Part shown: in pieces, positions 32,215 through 44,073 of the stretch
How positions within the stretch are numbered: position 1 is the stretch's first letter
How the letters are laid out: the number at the start of each line of letters is the position of its first letter
Assembly (NCBI GenBank): GCA_026122225.1
Contig: JANEZZ010000793.1
Span: forward strand, 744,001-808,000
Direction of reading: 5' to 3'
Length of the DNA stretch: 64,000 nucleotides
From: Heloderma charlesbogerti
Taxonomy: Eukaryota; Chordata; Lepidosauria; Squamata; Helodermatidae
The notes under the pieces: generated by a model
What the model saw: only the letters and a program-made list of their open reading frames with translations
What the model was told of the DNA's origin: nothing
Database searches by the model: none
Position numbers and translations under genes: made by a program

Positions 32215-32590
32215 ACCAGCCTAAAATCCTGCATTTAAAAATGGGGCTTTCTGCTTCTGTTTTGAATGCAGGATCACAACTGACTCTCTTTACACACGCT
32301 TCCTTTTCTCCTTCCCTTTCCCCCCTCCTTCTCCCCCTTATTGGAGTCTTCCATATGTTTCATTGGTCTGGCTCCTCTTCCTGAGGCTTTTCCTTTTTCA
32401 CGGAGGGAACTCAAGCAGAACACAAGTGGGGTAATTCATTATTCCCTGATCTTTTAAAAAAAGGAATAAAGGTCATTCAGTGCAGGAGATGCCCTGGAGG
32501 TTCACGAGGCCATCTAAAGGGCCTGAAAACTTCCGTGAGTGATCAATCTCAATAGCAGGATAAAAGCTCTGTATGAAGAAGCCCTGGTCT
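32215..32590 (+). repeat. Unnamed dispersed repeat (family D), uninterrupted copy
   Basis: Homologous over its length to 19725-20330 minus the L2 tail: CAGCCTAAAATCCTGCATTT, TTTCATTGGTCTGGCTCCTC, GGTCATTCAGTGCAGGAGAT, TCTCAATAGCAGGATAAAAG. Confidence 0.7.
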
Positions 32591-32599
32591 TAGATAGGG

Positions 32600-33440
32600 T
32601 TGCACTCGCCCTAAAATACCAAGTGTGCACTCAGTCTGGGAGTCCTCCTGGACTCTGAGCTAACTGGGGAAGCCCAGGTGTCTGTGGTGTCCAGGAGTGC
32701 ATTTTACCAGCTTAGGCTGGTATGTCAGCTGCAGCCCTATCTGGAGAGGACAGATCTTGCCTCAGCTAACCATGCACTAGTGATGTCCAGGCTGGACTAC
32801 TGTAATGCGCTGTATATGGGACTGCCTTTGAAGATGGCTCAGAAACTTCAGCAGGTGCACAATGCGGCCGCCTAAGTATTGGAGGGGGTGAGGCGATTTG
32901 ACCACATAATGCCTAAACTGTGCCAGCTACACTGGTTACCAGTGTGTTTCTGAGCCCAATTCAAAGTGCTGGTTTTGTCCTTTAAAGCCTTAAACAGTTA
33001 GGGATCAAGTTACTTGAAGGCCACCTTCATCCATATCAGCCTGCCCACTCATTAAGATCAGAAAGAGAGGCCCTTCTCATTGGCCCACCTGTGACAGCAG
33101 TTAGGTAGGTGACCATACATAAGAGGGCCTTCTCTGCAGTGGCCCACAATTTTGGAACAAGTTGCCATCAGAGGTCTGCCATGCTCCGTCATTTTAAGAA
33201 GGCCTTGAAAACATATGACATGACCATGGCCTTCTCTTGATATGACAGCTATGATTGCTGTTACTGCCGTTGTTGTTGCTGGTTTTATTAGTTTTTATTG
33301 TTGTTTTTATTGCTATTTTATTGTGTTTATGTTTTCAATATTTTAACTGTTTTTACGTATTATATTGAAGTAAGCCGTGGGGAGGGGGGGCTTCTGCCCT
33401 AAAAGGCGGCCAAGAATGGTTTAAATAAATAAAAATAAAT
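32600..33440 (+). mobile_element. L2 LINE 3' fragment
   Basis: The frame 32678-32875 encodes RLDYCNALYMGLPLKMAQKL, the L2 RT C-terminal signature, and then breaks at a stop. Further decayed L2 sequence (CAAGTTGCCATCAGAGGTCT) and an AT-rich 3' UTR with AAATAAATAAAAATAAATAA follow. Clearly older than the copy at 2612-3405. Confidence 0.78.
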
Positions 33441-33444
33441 AAAT

Positions 33445-33672
33445 GTTTAGACAGAAAAAAGTCCTACAACTCCCAGCAGTGCAGTGCTAGCCCGGGAATC
33501 CTGGGAGTTGTAGGACTTTTTTCTGGCTAAACATGCATAGGATTGCACCCTTAATTGCATTTAATTTCTGCATCTAATGAAATGGGCTATATTCCATGAC
33601 AGCTTATACCAGAATGAATTTGTTCGTCTTCATAAAGGGCCACAAGACTCTTTGAAACACCCTTACTTAAGC
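33445..33672. mobile_element. H1 MITE followed by an inverted family T repeat
   Basis: H1 at about 33445-33552 pairs GTCCTACAACTCCCAGCA with TGGGAGTTGTAGGAC and ends GCATAGGATTGCACCC, followed by TTA. Family T follows in inverse orientation to 30118-30232 (AATTTCTGCATCTAATGAAA, TTTGTTCGTCTTCATAAAGG, CACCCTTACTTAA). Confidence 0.6.
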
Positions 33673-34287
33673 CTTGTTACACTTGGCAATCAGGATTAAG
33701 AGGTCAGAGAAGGAAAAAGAATGAGGCACAAGGTGTGAGCAAGGAGATCAAGTGGCAAAAGGCCCAGGGAACAAATGGATCTTCAGGCAGAGGAATGAGG
33801 GAGTAGACGGAAATGGGAGAGTAAGAGGGGAAGGGAAACTCAAAGAATGGGCAGTGAGGAGAAGCACTCACAATAAGGAGCTGCAGAGATCAGGCAGGCC
33901 AAAGTTCACTTGCCGATATGAAAAACCCAGCCAAATCTTTGACTGCAGCCTTCCTCGTTGCTGCCACAGTGTGTAAAGAAAGATTCAGATTGCAAGGTTC
34001 TTGTCTTCCTGTAAAATGCTGTGGTAATATCAGCACAAAACAGGAAAAAAATAATTCACATAGTATCTTTATGGATTTTTTCACCAGCCTGCAACAGGAA
34101 AATCGAGTCATGGATCTCCTAAAAATTTTTGCTTGGCATAGGATAGATAGATTTCACATTTTGGAAATGTGCAGGAAAAAGGCAGTAGGCCTATGCAGAG
34201 CTTGGATAGGCAAGAGATGGGCCGGGTTCAGAACCCACTTTCATTCATTGCCAGTTGTAGGCTTGACGCAACAGGAACGAGAGGAGA
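33673..34287. other. Unassigned sequence
   Basis: No gene or repeat recognised. The open frame at 33918-34394 runs into the CR1 tail and has no family motif. Confidence 0.35.
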
Positions 34288-37200
34288 ACATAAGAAGAGC
34301 CCTGCTGGATCAGACCAAGGGTCCATCTAGTCCAGCATTCTGTTCACACAGTGGCCAACCAGCTGTTGGCCAGGAACACTCAAGCAAGGCATGAGCGAAA
34401 CAGCACCCTCCCACCCATGTTTCCCAGCAACTGGTGTACATAGATTCACTGTCTCTGGTACTGGAGGTAGCACATAGCCATCAGGACTATAGCCATTGCT
34501 AGCCTTTTCCTCCAGGAATTTGTCCAACCCCCCAAATTGGTGGCCATCACTACATCTGCTGTGTGAAGAACTTCATCCTTTTCTCTCCCGCCAATCAGCT
34601 TAATGGGAAGACCCCGAGTTCTAGTATTATGAGAGAGGGGAAAAAATGTCTCCCTATCCACATTCTCCACAACATGCATAATTTTGTACATCTCTATCTT
34701 GCTCCCCTTATCCTCCTTTTTTCCAAGCGAATCAATCCCTGGTGTTGTAACCTTCTCTCATAGGGGAGATGCTCCAGCCTCTTGATCATTGTAGTTGCCC
34801 GTTTCTGTACTTTTTCCAGCTCTTCAACATATTTTTTTAGGTATGGTGACCAGAACTGGACACAGTTTTCCAAATGTGGCCACACCATAGATTTGTATAG
34901 GGGCAATATGATATTGGCAGTTTTATTCTCAGTTCCTTTTCTAATTATGCCTAACATGGAATTTGCCTTTTTTACAGCGGCTGCACACTGGGTTGACATC
35001 TTCATTGAGCTGTCCACCACAACCCCAAGATCTCTTTCCTGATCAGTCACCACTAACTCAGATTCCATCAGGCTATACTTGGTTGGAATTTTTGCCCCAA
35101 CGTGCATCCCTTTACACTTGCTTGCATTGAACAGCATTTGCCATTTAGATGCCCATTTTCCCAGTTCGGAGAGATCTTTTTGGAGCTCTTCACAATCCCT
35201 TTTTGTTTTAACCACCCTAAATAATTTGATGTCATTGGCAAACTTGGCTACTTCACTTGTTGTTGTTCAGTCGTTCAGTCGTGTCCGACTCTTCGTGATC
35301 CCATGGACCATAGCACGCCAGGCCTTCCTGTCCTCCGCTCTCTCCTGGAGCGTGCTCAAGTCCATATTCATTGCATCAGTGATGCTATCTAGCCATCTCA
35401 TCCTCTGCCGTCCCCTTCTCCTTTTGCCTTCAGTCTTTCCCAGCATCAGGGTCTTTTCCAGAGAGTTTTCTCTTCACCAAAATATTGGAGCATCAGCTTC
35501 AGTATCTGTCCTTCCAATGAGCACTCAGGGTTGATTTCCTTTAGGATGGACTGATTGGACCTCCTTGCAGTCCAGGGGACTCGTAAGAGTCTTCTCCAGC
35601 ACCACAGTTCGAAAGCATCAATTCTTCGGCGCTCAGCCTTCCTTATAGTCCAGCTCTCACAGCCATACGTTACTACTGGGAAAACCATAGCTTTGATTAG
35701 ATGGACCTTTGTCGGCAAGGTGATGTCTCTGCTTCTTACTATACTGTCTAGGTTTGCCATAGCTTTCCTCCCAAGGAGCAAGCGTCTTTTAATTTCAGGG
35801 CTACAGTCACCGTCTGCTGTGATCTTGGAGATCAAGAAAATAAAATCTGCCACTGCTTCCATTTCTTCCCCTTCCATATGCCAGGAAGTGATGGGGCCAG
35901 ATGCCATGATCTTCGTTTTTTTAATGTTCAGTTTCAAACCAGCTTTTGCACTCTCCTCTTTCGCCCTCAACAAGAGGCTCTTTAGATCCTCTTCACTTTC
36001 TGCCATTAGGGTGGTATCATCTGCGTATCTGAGGTTGTTGATAATTCTCCTGGCAATCTTAATTCCGACCTGTGATTCATCCAACCCAGCATTTCTCATG
36101 ATGTACTCTGCATATAAGTTAAATAAGCAGGGCGACAATATACAGCCTTGTCGTACTCCTTTCCCAATTTTGAACCACTCGGTTGTTCCATGTCTGGTTC
36201 TTACTGTTGCTTCTTGATCCTTGTACAGGTTTCTCAGGAGACAGGTAAGGTGGTCTGGTACCCCCATCTCTTTCAGAATTTGCCACAGTTTGTTGTGATC
36301 AACACAATCAAAGGCTTTAGCGTAGTCAATGAAGCAGAAATAGACGTTTTTCTGGAATTCTCTTGCTTTCTCCATGATCCAGCGAATATTGGCGATTTGA
36401 TCTCTAGTTTCTCTGCCTCTTCGAAACCCAGCTTGTACTTCCGGTAGTTCTTGGTTAGTATACTGCTGAAGCCTAGCTTGTAGGATTTTGAGCATAACCT
36501 TGCTGGCATGTGAAATGAGCACGATTGTACGGTAGTTTGAACACTCTTTGGCGTTGCCCTTTTTTGGAATTGGAATGTAAACTGACCTTTTCCAGTCTTG
36601 TGGCCACCGTTGAGTGTTCCAAATTTGTTGGCATATTGAGTGCAGCACTTTAACAGCATCATCTTTTAGGATTTTAAATAGCTCAGATGGAATACTGTCA
36701 TCTCCGCTAGCTTTGTTGTTAGTAATGCTTCCTAAGGCCCACTTGACTTCACTCTCGAGGATGTCCGGCTCAAGTTCAGTGACCGCACTATCATGGCTAT
36801 CAGGGACATTCAGATCTTTCCTGTATAGTTCTTCTGTGTATTCTTGCCACCTCTTCTTAATCTCATCTGCTTCTGTTAGGTCCCTGCCTTCTTTGACCTT
36901 TATCATGCCCATCTTTGCACAAAACGTTCCCTTGAGATCTCTGATTTTCTTGAAGAGCTCTCTAGTCTTTCCCATTCTGTTGTTTTCCTTGATTTCTTTG
37001 CATTGTTCATTTAAGAAGGCCTTCTTGTCTCTCCTTGCTATTCTCTGGAACTCTGCATTCAGTTGGATATATCTTCCCCTTTCTCCCTTGCTTTTCGCTT
37101 CCCTTCTTTCCTCAGCTACTTGTAAAGCCTCATCAGACAGCCATTTTGCTTTCTTGCATTTCTTTTTCTTTGGGATGGATTGAGTTGCTGCCTCCTGAAC

Positions 37201-39795
37201 AATGTTACGGACCTCCATCCATAGTTCCTCAGGCACTCCATCTATCAGATCTAATCCCTTAAATCTATTCCTCACCTCCACTGTATATTCATAAGGGATA
37301 TGGTTTAGGTCATACCTGAATGGTTTAGTGGTTTTCCCCACATTCTTCAATTGAAGCTGAAATTTTGCAACAAGAAGCTCGTGATCTGAGCCACAGTCAG
37401 CTCCAGGTCTTATTTTTACTGACTGTATAGAGCTTCTCCGTCTTTGGCTGCAAAGGACATAATCAATCTGATTTCGATATTGCTCATCTGGTGATGTCCA
37501 TGTGTAGAGTCGCCTCTTGTGCTGTTGGAAAAGAGTGTTTGCTATGATCAGCGTGTTCTCTTGGCAAAACGCAATTAGCCTTTGTCCTGCTTCATTTTGT
37601 ACACCAAGGCCATGCTTGCCTGTTACCCCGGTGATTTCTTGACTACCTACTTTAGCATTCCAATCCCCTATGATGAAGAGGACATCTTTTTTTGGTGTTA
37701 GTTCTCGAAGGTGTTGTAGGTCTTCATAGAACCGATCAACCTCAGCTTCTTCGGCCTCAGTGGTTGGGGCATAGACTTGAATTACTGTGATGTTGAATGG
37801 TTTGCCTTGGATTCGTACTGAGATCATTCTGTCGTTTTTGAGATTGTACCCCAGTACTGCTTTTCTCACTCTTTTGTTGACTATGAGTGCTACTCCATTT
37901 CTTCTAAGGGATTCTTGCCCACAGTAGTAGATATGATGGTCACCTGAATTAAATTCACCCATGCTTGTCCATTTTAGTTCGCTGATTCCCAAGATGTCGA
38001 TGTTCAATCTTGCTGTCTCATGTTTGACCACCTCCAGCTTACCTCGATTCACTGACCTTACATTCCAGGTTCCTAAACAATATTGTTCTTTACAGCATCG
38101 GACTTTCTTTTCACCACCAGACACATCCACAGCTGAGTGTCCTTTCAGCTTTGGCCCAGCCACTTCACTCTTTCTGGCGCTACTTGGAAATACCCTCTGC
38201 TCTTCCCCAGTAGTATACTGGACACCTTCCGACCTGAGGGGCTCATCTTCCGGCATCATATCTTATGCTCACTCCTAATTCCAGATGATTTATGAATAGG
38301 TTGAAAAATATTGGTCCTAATACAGATCCCTGATGGACCCCACTATTTACTTCCCTCCATTGGGAAGAACCATTTATTCCTACTCTCTGCTTTCTGTTCT
38401 TTAACCAGTTGTTGATCCATATGAGGACCTGCCCTCTGATTCCATGACTGCTAAGTTTGCCCAGGAGTCTTTGGTGAGGGACTTTGTCAAAAGCCTTTTG
38501 GAAGTCCAAGTAAACAATGCCTACTGGATCACCCCTGTCTACATGTTTATTGACACTCTCAAAGAACTCTAAAAGCTTTGCGGGAGCCATGTTGATTCTT
38601 TTTCAGCAGGGCTTGTCCTTCTATATGCTTACTAATTTTTATCTTTAATAATGACTTCAACTAATTTACCTAGAACAGACGTTAAGCTAACCGGCCTGTC
38701 ATTCCCCGGATCCCCCCAGATCCCTTTTTGAAAATTGGTGTTACATTGGCCGTCTTCCAGTCCTCTGGTATAGAGTCTGATCTTAGGGACATGTTACATA
38801 TTTTTGTCAGAAGATCAACAACTTCATATCTGAGTTCTTTGAGAACTCTTGGATACATACCATCTGGGCCCGGTTATTTATTTGCTTTCAATTTATCAAT
38901 AAGGTTGAGAACTTCATCTTTTTTTGCCACTATATGCCTCAGTTCCTCAGTCTCCCTTCCTGAAAACATCAGTTCAGGTACAGGTATCTGTCCTACATCT
39001 TCTGCAGTGAAGACAGATTAAAAGAATTCATTCAACTTCTCTGCAATCTCCTTATCCTCCTTCAGTACTCCTTTAACTCCATTGTCATCCAACGGTCCAA
39101 CTGTCTCCCTAGCTGGTTTTCTGCTTCTGATATATTTAAAGAATTCCTTATGTTGGCCTTGATGTTGTTAGCAATATGCTCTTCAAAATGCTTTTTTGCA
39201 TCTCTTGTCTGCTTGCATTGCCTTTGTGCAAACTTGTGCTGCCGTTTGTTTTCCTCACTTGGGCAAGACTTCCATTTTCTGAAGGAAGCTCTCTTTTCTC
39301 TAATAGCTCCCTTAGCACTGCTTGTTAACCATGCCAGCAGCATCTTGGACTTGGTGCTACGTGTCCTAACCTGTGGTATACCTTTTAGCTGGACTTCTAT
39401 TATTGTGGTTTTGAGTAATCTCCAAGCGTTCTGAAGGGATTTAATCCTCTTGACTCCCCCTTTTAACTTCCTTTTCACCAGTTCCCTTTTTGAAGTCAAA
39501 TGTGACTGTGTTGGACTTCCTGGGCAATTTTCCACTTAAATATATATTAAATCTGATAGCACTGTGATCGCTGTTTTCAAGTGGTTCAACAACATTTACA
39601 TCTCATACTAGGTCCTGGGTGACAATGTTTAGGATTAAATCCAAGGTCGCCTCCCCTCTGGTCGGTTCCATGGCCAGCTGTTTTAGGACACAATTATGTA
39701 GGGCAGCAAGAAATTTAACCTTTGTTGTGGCTGGAACACGCATTTATCCAATCGATGTGGGGGTAAATGAAGTCGCCCATTATTACAACACAGGT
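34288..39795 (-). mobile_element. Long CR1 LINE split by BovB copy 2
   Basis: CR1 reads leftward. At 38263-39795 it has the endonuclease end (decayed MGDFxYPxIDW and SDH-like block), a linker frame (39062-39535) and the RT frame 38243-38590 with LDFQKAFDKVPH and SGVHQGSVLGPIFF. After BovB it continues at 35215-34694 with LNASKCKGMHVG-like and CVQFWSPYLKKYVEELEKVQ motifs. It then runs through a 3' UTR ending at 34288 (AGAACATAAGAAGAG). The catalytic YADD stretch lies at the BovB junction. About 2.5 kb of CR1 is retained, with multiple stops. The 5' end, including most of the endonuclease, is missing. Confidence 0.9.
35256..38262 (-). mobile_element. BovB (RTE) LINE, copy 2, 5'-truncated, long open frame
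   Basis: Starts at its 3' end with GTTGTTGTTCAGTCGTTCAG and stops 5' within the ORF. The minus-strand frame 38259-35446 is open for 937 codons and includes the endonuclease motifs (GTWNVRS, GDWNAKVGSQ, SDHELL) and RT motifs (FDCVDHNKLW, RQGCILSP, YADDTTLM). Against copy 3 it lacks the first roughly 60 codons of the ORF. It also carries a deletion of about 8-10 bases near 35,475, which shifts the C-terminus out of frame. No clear target duplication was found. It is the least damaged of the BovB frames here but cannot encode a complete protein. Confidence 0.93.
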
Positions 39796-40557
39796 GATGA
39801 AGCTCAACAGGGGACCACAAAGGCACCAAAAGAACATGGAGACTTGCCAAGAATCAAGGAAGGGAAGTGTTGCATTTTTGAAGTGAAGACCTGCCTTTCA
39901 CTTTGACCACTCAGAGCCATTTTAGTAGGCTGACAGCAAACATCCACTCCCGCCACCTCAAACAACCCCTTCCACTTACTCCCTGTGCTGAAGCAAACAG
40001 AGAAGTGGAATCTGAAGAAACGAGAGTGGGATTTGAACCCCTAACCCACCAAATAATTCAGAACCCAATAATACTATTTTGTATTCCATATTAACTGAAA
40101 CTTCTCCATGGCAGCTTCAGGATCAGTTTCCTTTTGTACTAGAGAACATCAGAAACTTTATTGTATTTTTGTAATATTGATGTAGAAGTGTACAGGGTTG
40201 AGCAAGTCACAAGCAAGCAGCCACTGTTGATCATATAAAAAAAAGATATTGAAGAAGGTGAAGGCATTCTTACCTCAGGTCAGAGGCTGGTCAACAAGCT
40301 TATGAAATAGCTTAGAATTCTGTTTTGCCAGTAACTCAAAATTGCATTGCTTGGGTTTGCATGGGTCAAAATTGCATGGGTTTCAACACACCAATCCTTC
40401 CATTCTTGGATATTTTTCTTATTATCTAGAAAAGCCCCAAATGTCTACTGCAGAAGAATACAAGCAGGAGGTGCTTTCGGTGCACCCATTTCCAGATGTG
40501 AGGCTCAGTTGCATGTTCCTTGCTGTTGTCTCTAGTGACAGAGTACCGTGGGTTTCG
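39796..40557. other. Unassigned sequence
   Basis: No gene or repeat recognised. Confidence 0.35.
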
Positions 40558-40965
40558 GACATAAGAACATAACAGGAGCCCTGCTGGATCAGATCAAGCA
40601 TCCACCTAGTCCAGCATTCTGTTCACACAGTGGCCAACCAGTGGCCAACAAGCAGGACACGAGTGCAACAGCACCCTCCAGCCCATGTTCCCCAGCAACT
40701 GGTGTACATAGGCATACTGCCTCTGATGCTGGAGGTAGCATATAGCTATGGACTAATAGCCACTGATAGCCTTCTCCTCCAGGAATTTGTCTAACTGCCT
40801 TTTAAAACCATCCAAATTGGTGGCCATCACCACATCTTGTGGTAGCAAATTCCATAGTTTAACTATGCGCTGTATGAAGAAGTACTTCCCTTCATCTGTC
40901 CCGAATCTCCCACCAGTCAGCTTCATGGGATGACTCTGGGTTCTAGTATAATGAGAGAGGGATCA
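40558..40965 (-). mobile_element. CR1 LINE 3' tail
   Basis: Begins ACATAAGAACATAACAGGAG and continues through CAACTGGTGTACATAGGC, ATTGGTGGCCATCACCACAT and GGGTTCTAGTATAATGAGAG, all complementary to the CR1 3' UTR. Confidence 0.85.
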
Positions 40966-41479
40966 GAGCCAAAACGTAATCACATCCATCGTTGTGGTAC
41001 TGAGCCTATGAGCCTATTTATCACACAGCAGCCTCTGTACAAGACCTAACATGGGATAACAGACTACTTTGGCGTTCTTTGAAAGAAGCAAACACTTGGC
41101 AACAGAGATCTCACGTTTTAACATATCTTTCATTTTACAGTTGCTGAAACAAGTGACAACTCTCATCAAGCTTTCACAGAAGCAGGACCAGGCTTGCATC
41201 CTTTGTATCACACATACATTGAATTCTGGGAAAGGTCTGGAAGGAGACATTGCTAAAAGGGCAGGGCCGAAGCTGCTGAATCAGAACAGGTTGGGTTGCT
41301 TCTTTCCTCCGCACGCCTCTTCGAAAACATTTGTGCATGCTCCATCCTGAACTGGCAATAAGCAGGAAAAATGAAAACCTTGTTACTGTTCAAACCTTCC
41401 ACTTGACTGTCCCAGTTATGCACACTCACATATATTTGCTGGGTGGAAGCATTTATTTAAGAGAGTTGCTACGAACAGT
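40966..41479. other. Unassigned sequence
   Basis: Nothing recognised. Confidence 0.35.
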
Positions 41480-41617
41480 AACTGTGTTAGCTCATTGCAG
41501 CAAAGTGCATGCACACATAACCAGAGAATCATGCGGCATTTTGAAGACAAACATGTTTATTATGCCATAAGGTTTAGTAGCCAGATGCATAAAGTGGTCT
41601 AATAAGCTGATATAGAT

Positions 41618-41668
<51 letters not shown>

Positions 41669-41710
41669 GATGGATGATAGGTGTAAAGCAGCACAACTGC
41701 AAAGCAACAA
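41480..41710. repeat. Family T repeat remnant and (GATA)n microsatellite
   Basis: GCATTTTGAAGACAAACATG...TTTATTATGCCATAAGG is a family T remnant. A clean GATA tetranucleotide array spans about 41619-41668. Confidence 0.65.
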
Positions 41711-41939
41711 GGAGTCTCTGGATCTACTGTGGATGCAGTCAGTCTTAAGGTAAAATGTATAAAAAAGATAGAAAGATTAACAACAGAGTATTATAAACAT
41801 ATATTTTAAGCAGAACGTTTCGGGTTCCGCCCTTATCTGTAGCTGTGCTGTTAACTGGGTATCAGGAGTGACAGTTTGGAATGCTTGGAGATGAAAGTTC
41901 CTTGGGAGAGAAAACAGAGGTAGGATTGGTGTAATGCCT

Positions 41940-42355
41940 ACAAATGTCTGCTTTATACCGAGTCGGAACACTGGTCCATTTAGCTCAGTATATACCCCAA
42001 GTATAGAGGTGAGGGCAAAGAAATAAAATAAATGCAAGAAATGCAACAGCAGAGGTGTCATAATTCTACCTAGAACATAAATTGAAATGAAGTGTTTGTA
42101 TTTTGCATCCACATAGCCAGTGCAGAACTGGACTATTTAACGAAAGGCAAAGTAAATAGCAACATTGAAAGCTGCTTTATGCTGAATCAGAACATTTGTC
42201 CATTTAGCTCAGTACTGTCTACCCTGACTGGCAGCAGACCTCCAGTCTTTCAGACATGGGTCTTCCCAGCTGTCCCTAGAGATGTCAGAAATTGAACCTG
42301 GGACCATCTGCATGTAAAGCATGTGCCCTACCATTGAGCTACAGCCCTTCCCCAA
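41940..42355 (-). mobile_element. S2 SINE copies (one partial, one nearly complete)
   Basis: The partial copy is at 41945-42005 (GTCTGCTTTATACCGAGTCG). A near-complete minus-strand copy is at about 42162-42355: GCTGCTTTATGCTGAATCAG, CTGACTGGCAGCAGACCTCC, B box complement GAAATTGAACCTGGGACC, and A box complement CCATTGAGCTACAG. Confidence 0.75.
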
Positions 42356-42880
42356 GTCTTTCTCACCCTGGATAGGTCTTCACCCCTTGTCTGAAGGAGA
42401 GATGTCTGCTCCTGGCAGACCCCCTCCCCAGAATGCTCTGTGGGTGCTGTAATTGGATCGGCTCCCAAACATCAGCTGGGAAGCTGACCAGGCCAGAAGC
42501 GCAATTGACCAACGGTGCCTACCTTTCACTGGATGCTTTTACAGCCTGAGAGGAGGGAATAACTGTTGTGCAAGCTGTCATGAGCACAGCAGGTGGCATA
42601 TCAGACAAGCCCTAACCACTGAACTGTGCTGTGGTTCTAACTGCCTAAAGAGGTGGTTATCTATAGCCTCCAACCACAAGATAAGCCGAGCTTTACACTT
42701 CCCTCTCCACTTTAAGGGTGATAGGGCTCGCCACAGCTTTTAAACAAGATAGTTTAATAGCACTTCTGCATTCACAGATGGCATATCCCTGAATGCCCAG
42801 ATGCTGAAGACAAACAATTCTGAGTCCAATTGAAAGTGGTGGTGTTAACCTTGAAGGACTGCCTTCTCCTGTACTGTGCT
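42356..42880. other. Unassigned sequence
   Basis: No gene or repeat recognised. Confidence 0.35.
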
Positions 42881-43550
42881 GGCTGGGGTGCTGGAAGTTG
42901 TAGGACATTTTTCTGTCCAAAGATGCATAGGATTGTGTCCTTAAGTGTTTTTTTTTTTTTTGACAACCACAGAAATGGCTGTGAAATATATCTTTATACA
43001 GCTAGTTCACACATCACTTTCTTCACATCATTTTGGGCACGTGCAATGATGGAGAAAATCCAGCTCTGAAAATAACTATGCAAACTGACCATAGGCTGCA
43101 AAGTTTTGTTGATTAATGGCTTATAGTAATCAGTTAAAATAAGTTGGTCCTAATAAATACTTTATTTATTTTAAGCATATTTAAAAAAACATGGCAGGCA
43201 CTATGGGTGGCAGGCATTATCTTTGAAAATAACATTTTTCTCACAAACAGGATATGCCTCTTCCTGCTGTGACATATGAATGCACCATTTAAAAACAAAA
43301 GTGTTTGTTTCTTCAGAATTGATTTCATTCATATGCACATTTAACTGCTCAGTTAATGTACAGTTAGTTAAGTATGGCTGCAGTCCTATGCGCACTTACT
43401 TTGGAGTAAGTCCAGCTGAACAAATTGGACTTACTTCTGAGTAAACGTGCAGAAAATCAGGCTGCAATCCTTTGCACACTTATGTGGAAGTAAGTAGCAC
43501 TGAACTTAGTGGGATTAATTCTGAGTCAATATGCATAGGAGTGTACTTTA
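42881..43550. repeat. MITE remnants (H1 arm; two H3 copies)
   Basis: An H1 right arm lies at about 42885-42945 (TGCTGGAAGTTGTAGGAC, GATGCATAGGATTGTG), then a T-run. Two H3 copies at about 43375-43550 read CTGCAGTCCTATGCGCACTT...GGACTTACTTCTGAGTAAAC and CTGCAATCCTTTGCACACTT...ATGCATAGGAGTGTAC. The region 42965-43370 is unassigned. Confidence 0.5.
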
Positions 43551-44073
43551 AGATTTCTTTACGCAGATGACTGACTGCTCTGCTATAAAGAGTACAGGGT
43601 GATGTGCATCTTGCCAATATGTTGGGTGATGTGCCAAGGTGCTACAATTGATCATGGCTCCCCAATGTGCAAACACCACCTTCAGACATGTCTTTTTCAT
43701 ACTTCAATGGCAAACATGTTGGCCATATAAAATTTGAACTGTTTCCCATGTAAACACAGCAGTTTACCTAATTTCCCACATTACAGTATCTCAATGACTC
43801 TATTTTGAAACTCTCTGGGGACCTCTTGTGGCTTCAGTGACTAACTGAACAGATTGGGAGGTTGCCACTGTTATTTTAGCATTTTGCATATTTTAAAGCT
43901 TTCTATGAAACACTATGCAGAGGAAAATCTGAGAAAAATTCATGTATTAAACTATTTTTAAAGTAGGCTGTAGAGAGAGGCACAGAAGTGTTAGACACTT
44001 GAAATTTTAAGCTCCCACCTGAGTTAGCTAATTCAGTAAAAGCTGTTGGGTCCTTTGCGTGGCATTTCTTACT
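43551..44073. other. Unassigned sequence
   Basis: Nothing recognised. Confidence 0.35.

Noticed and set aside
36614..37183. Hydrophobic plus-strand frame within BovB copy 2 resembling a membrane protein; similar frames at 45457-46080 and 53165-53749
   Set aside because: It is the antisense of the BovB RT region. The same shadow appears in every BovB copy in inverse orientation.
41619..41668. CRISPR-like array
   Set aside because: It is a simple GATA microsatellite in a vertebrate genome, with no spacers.
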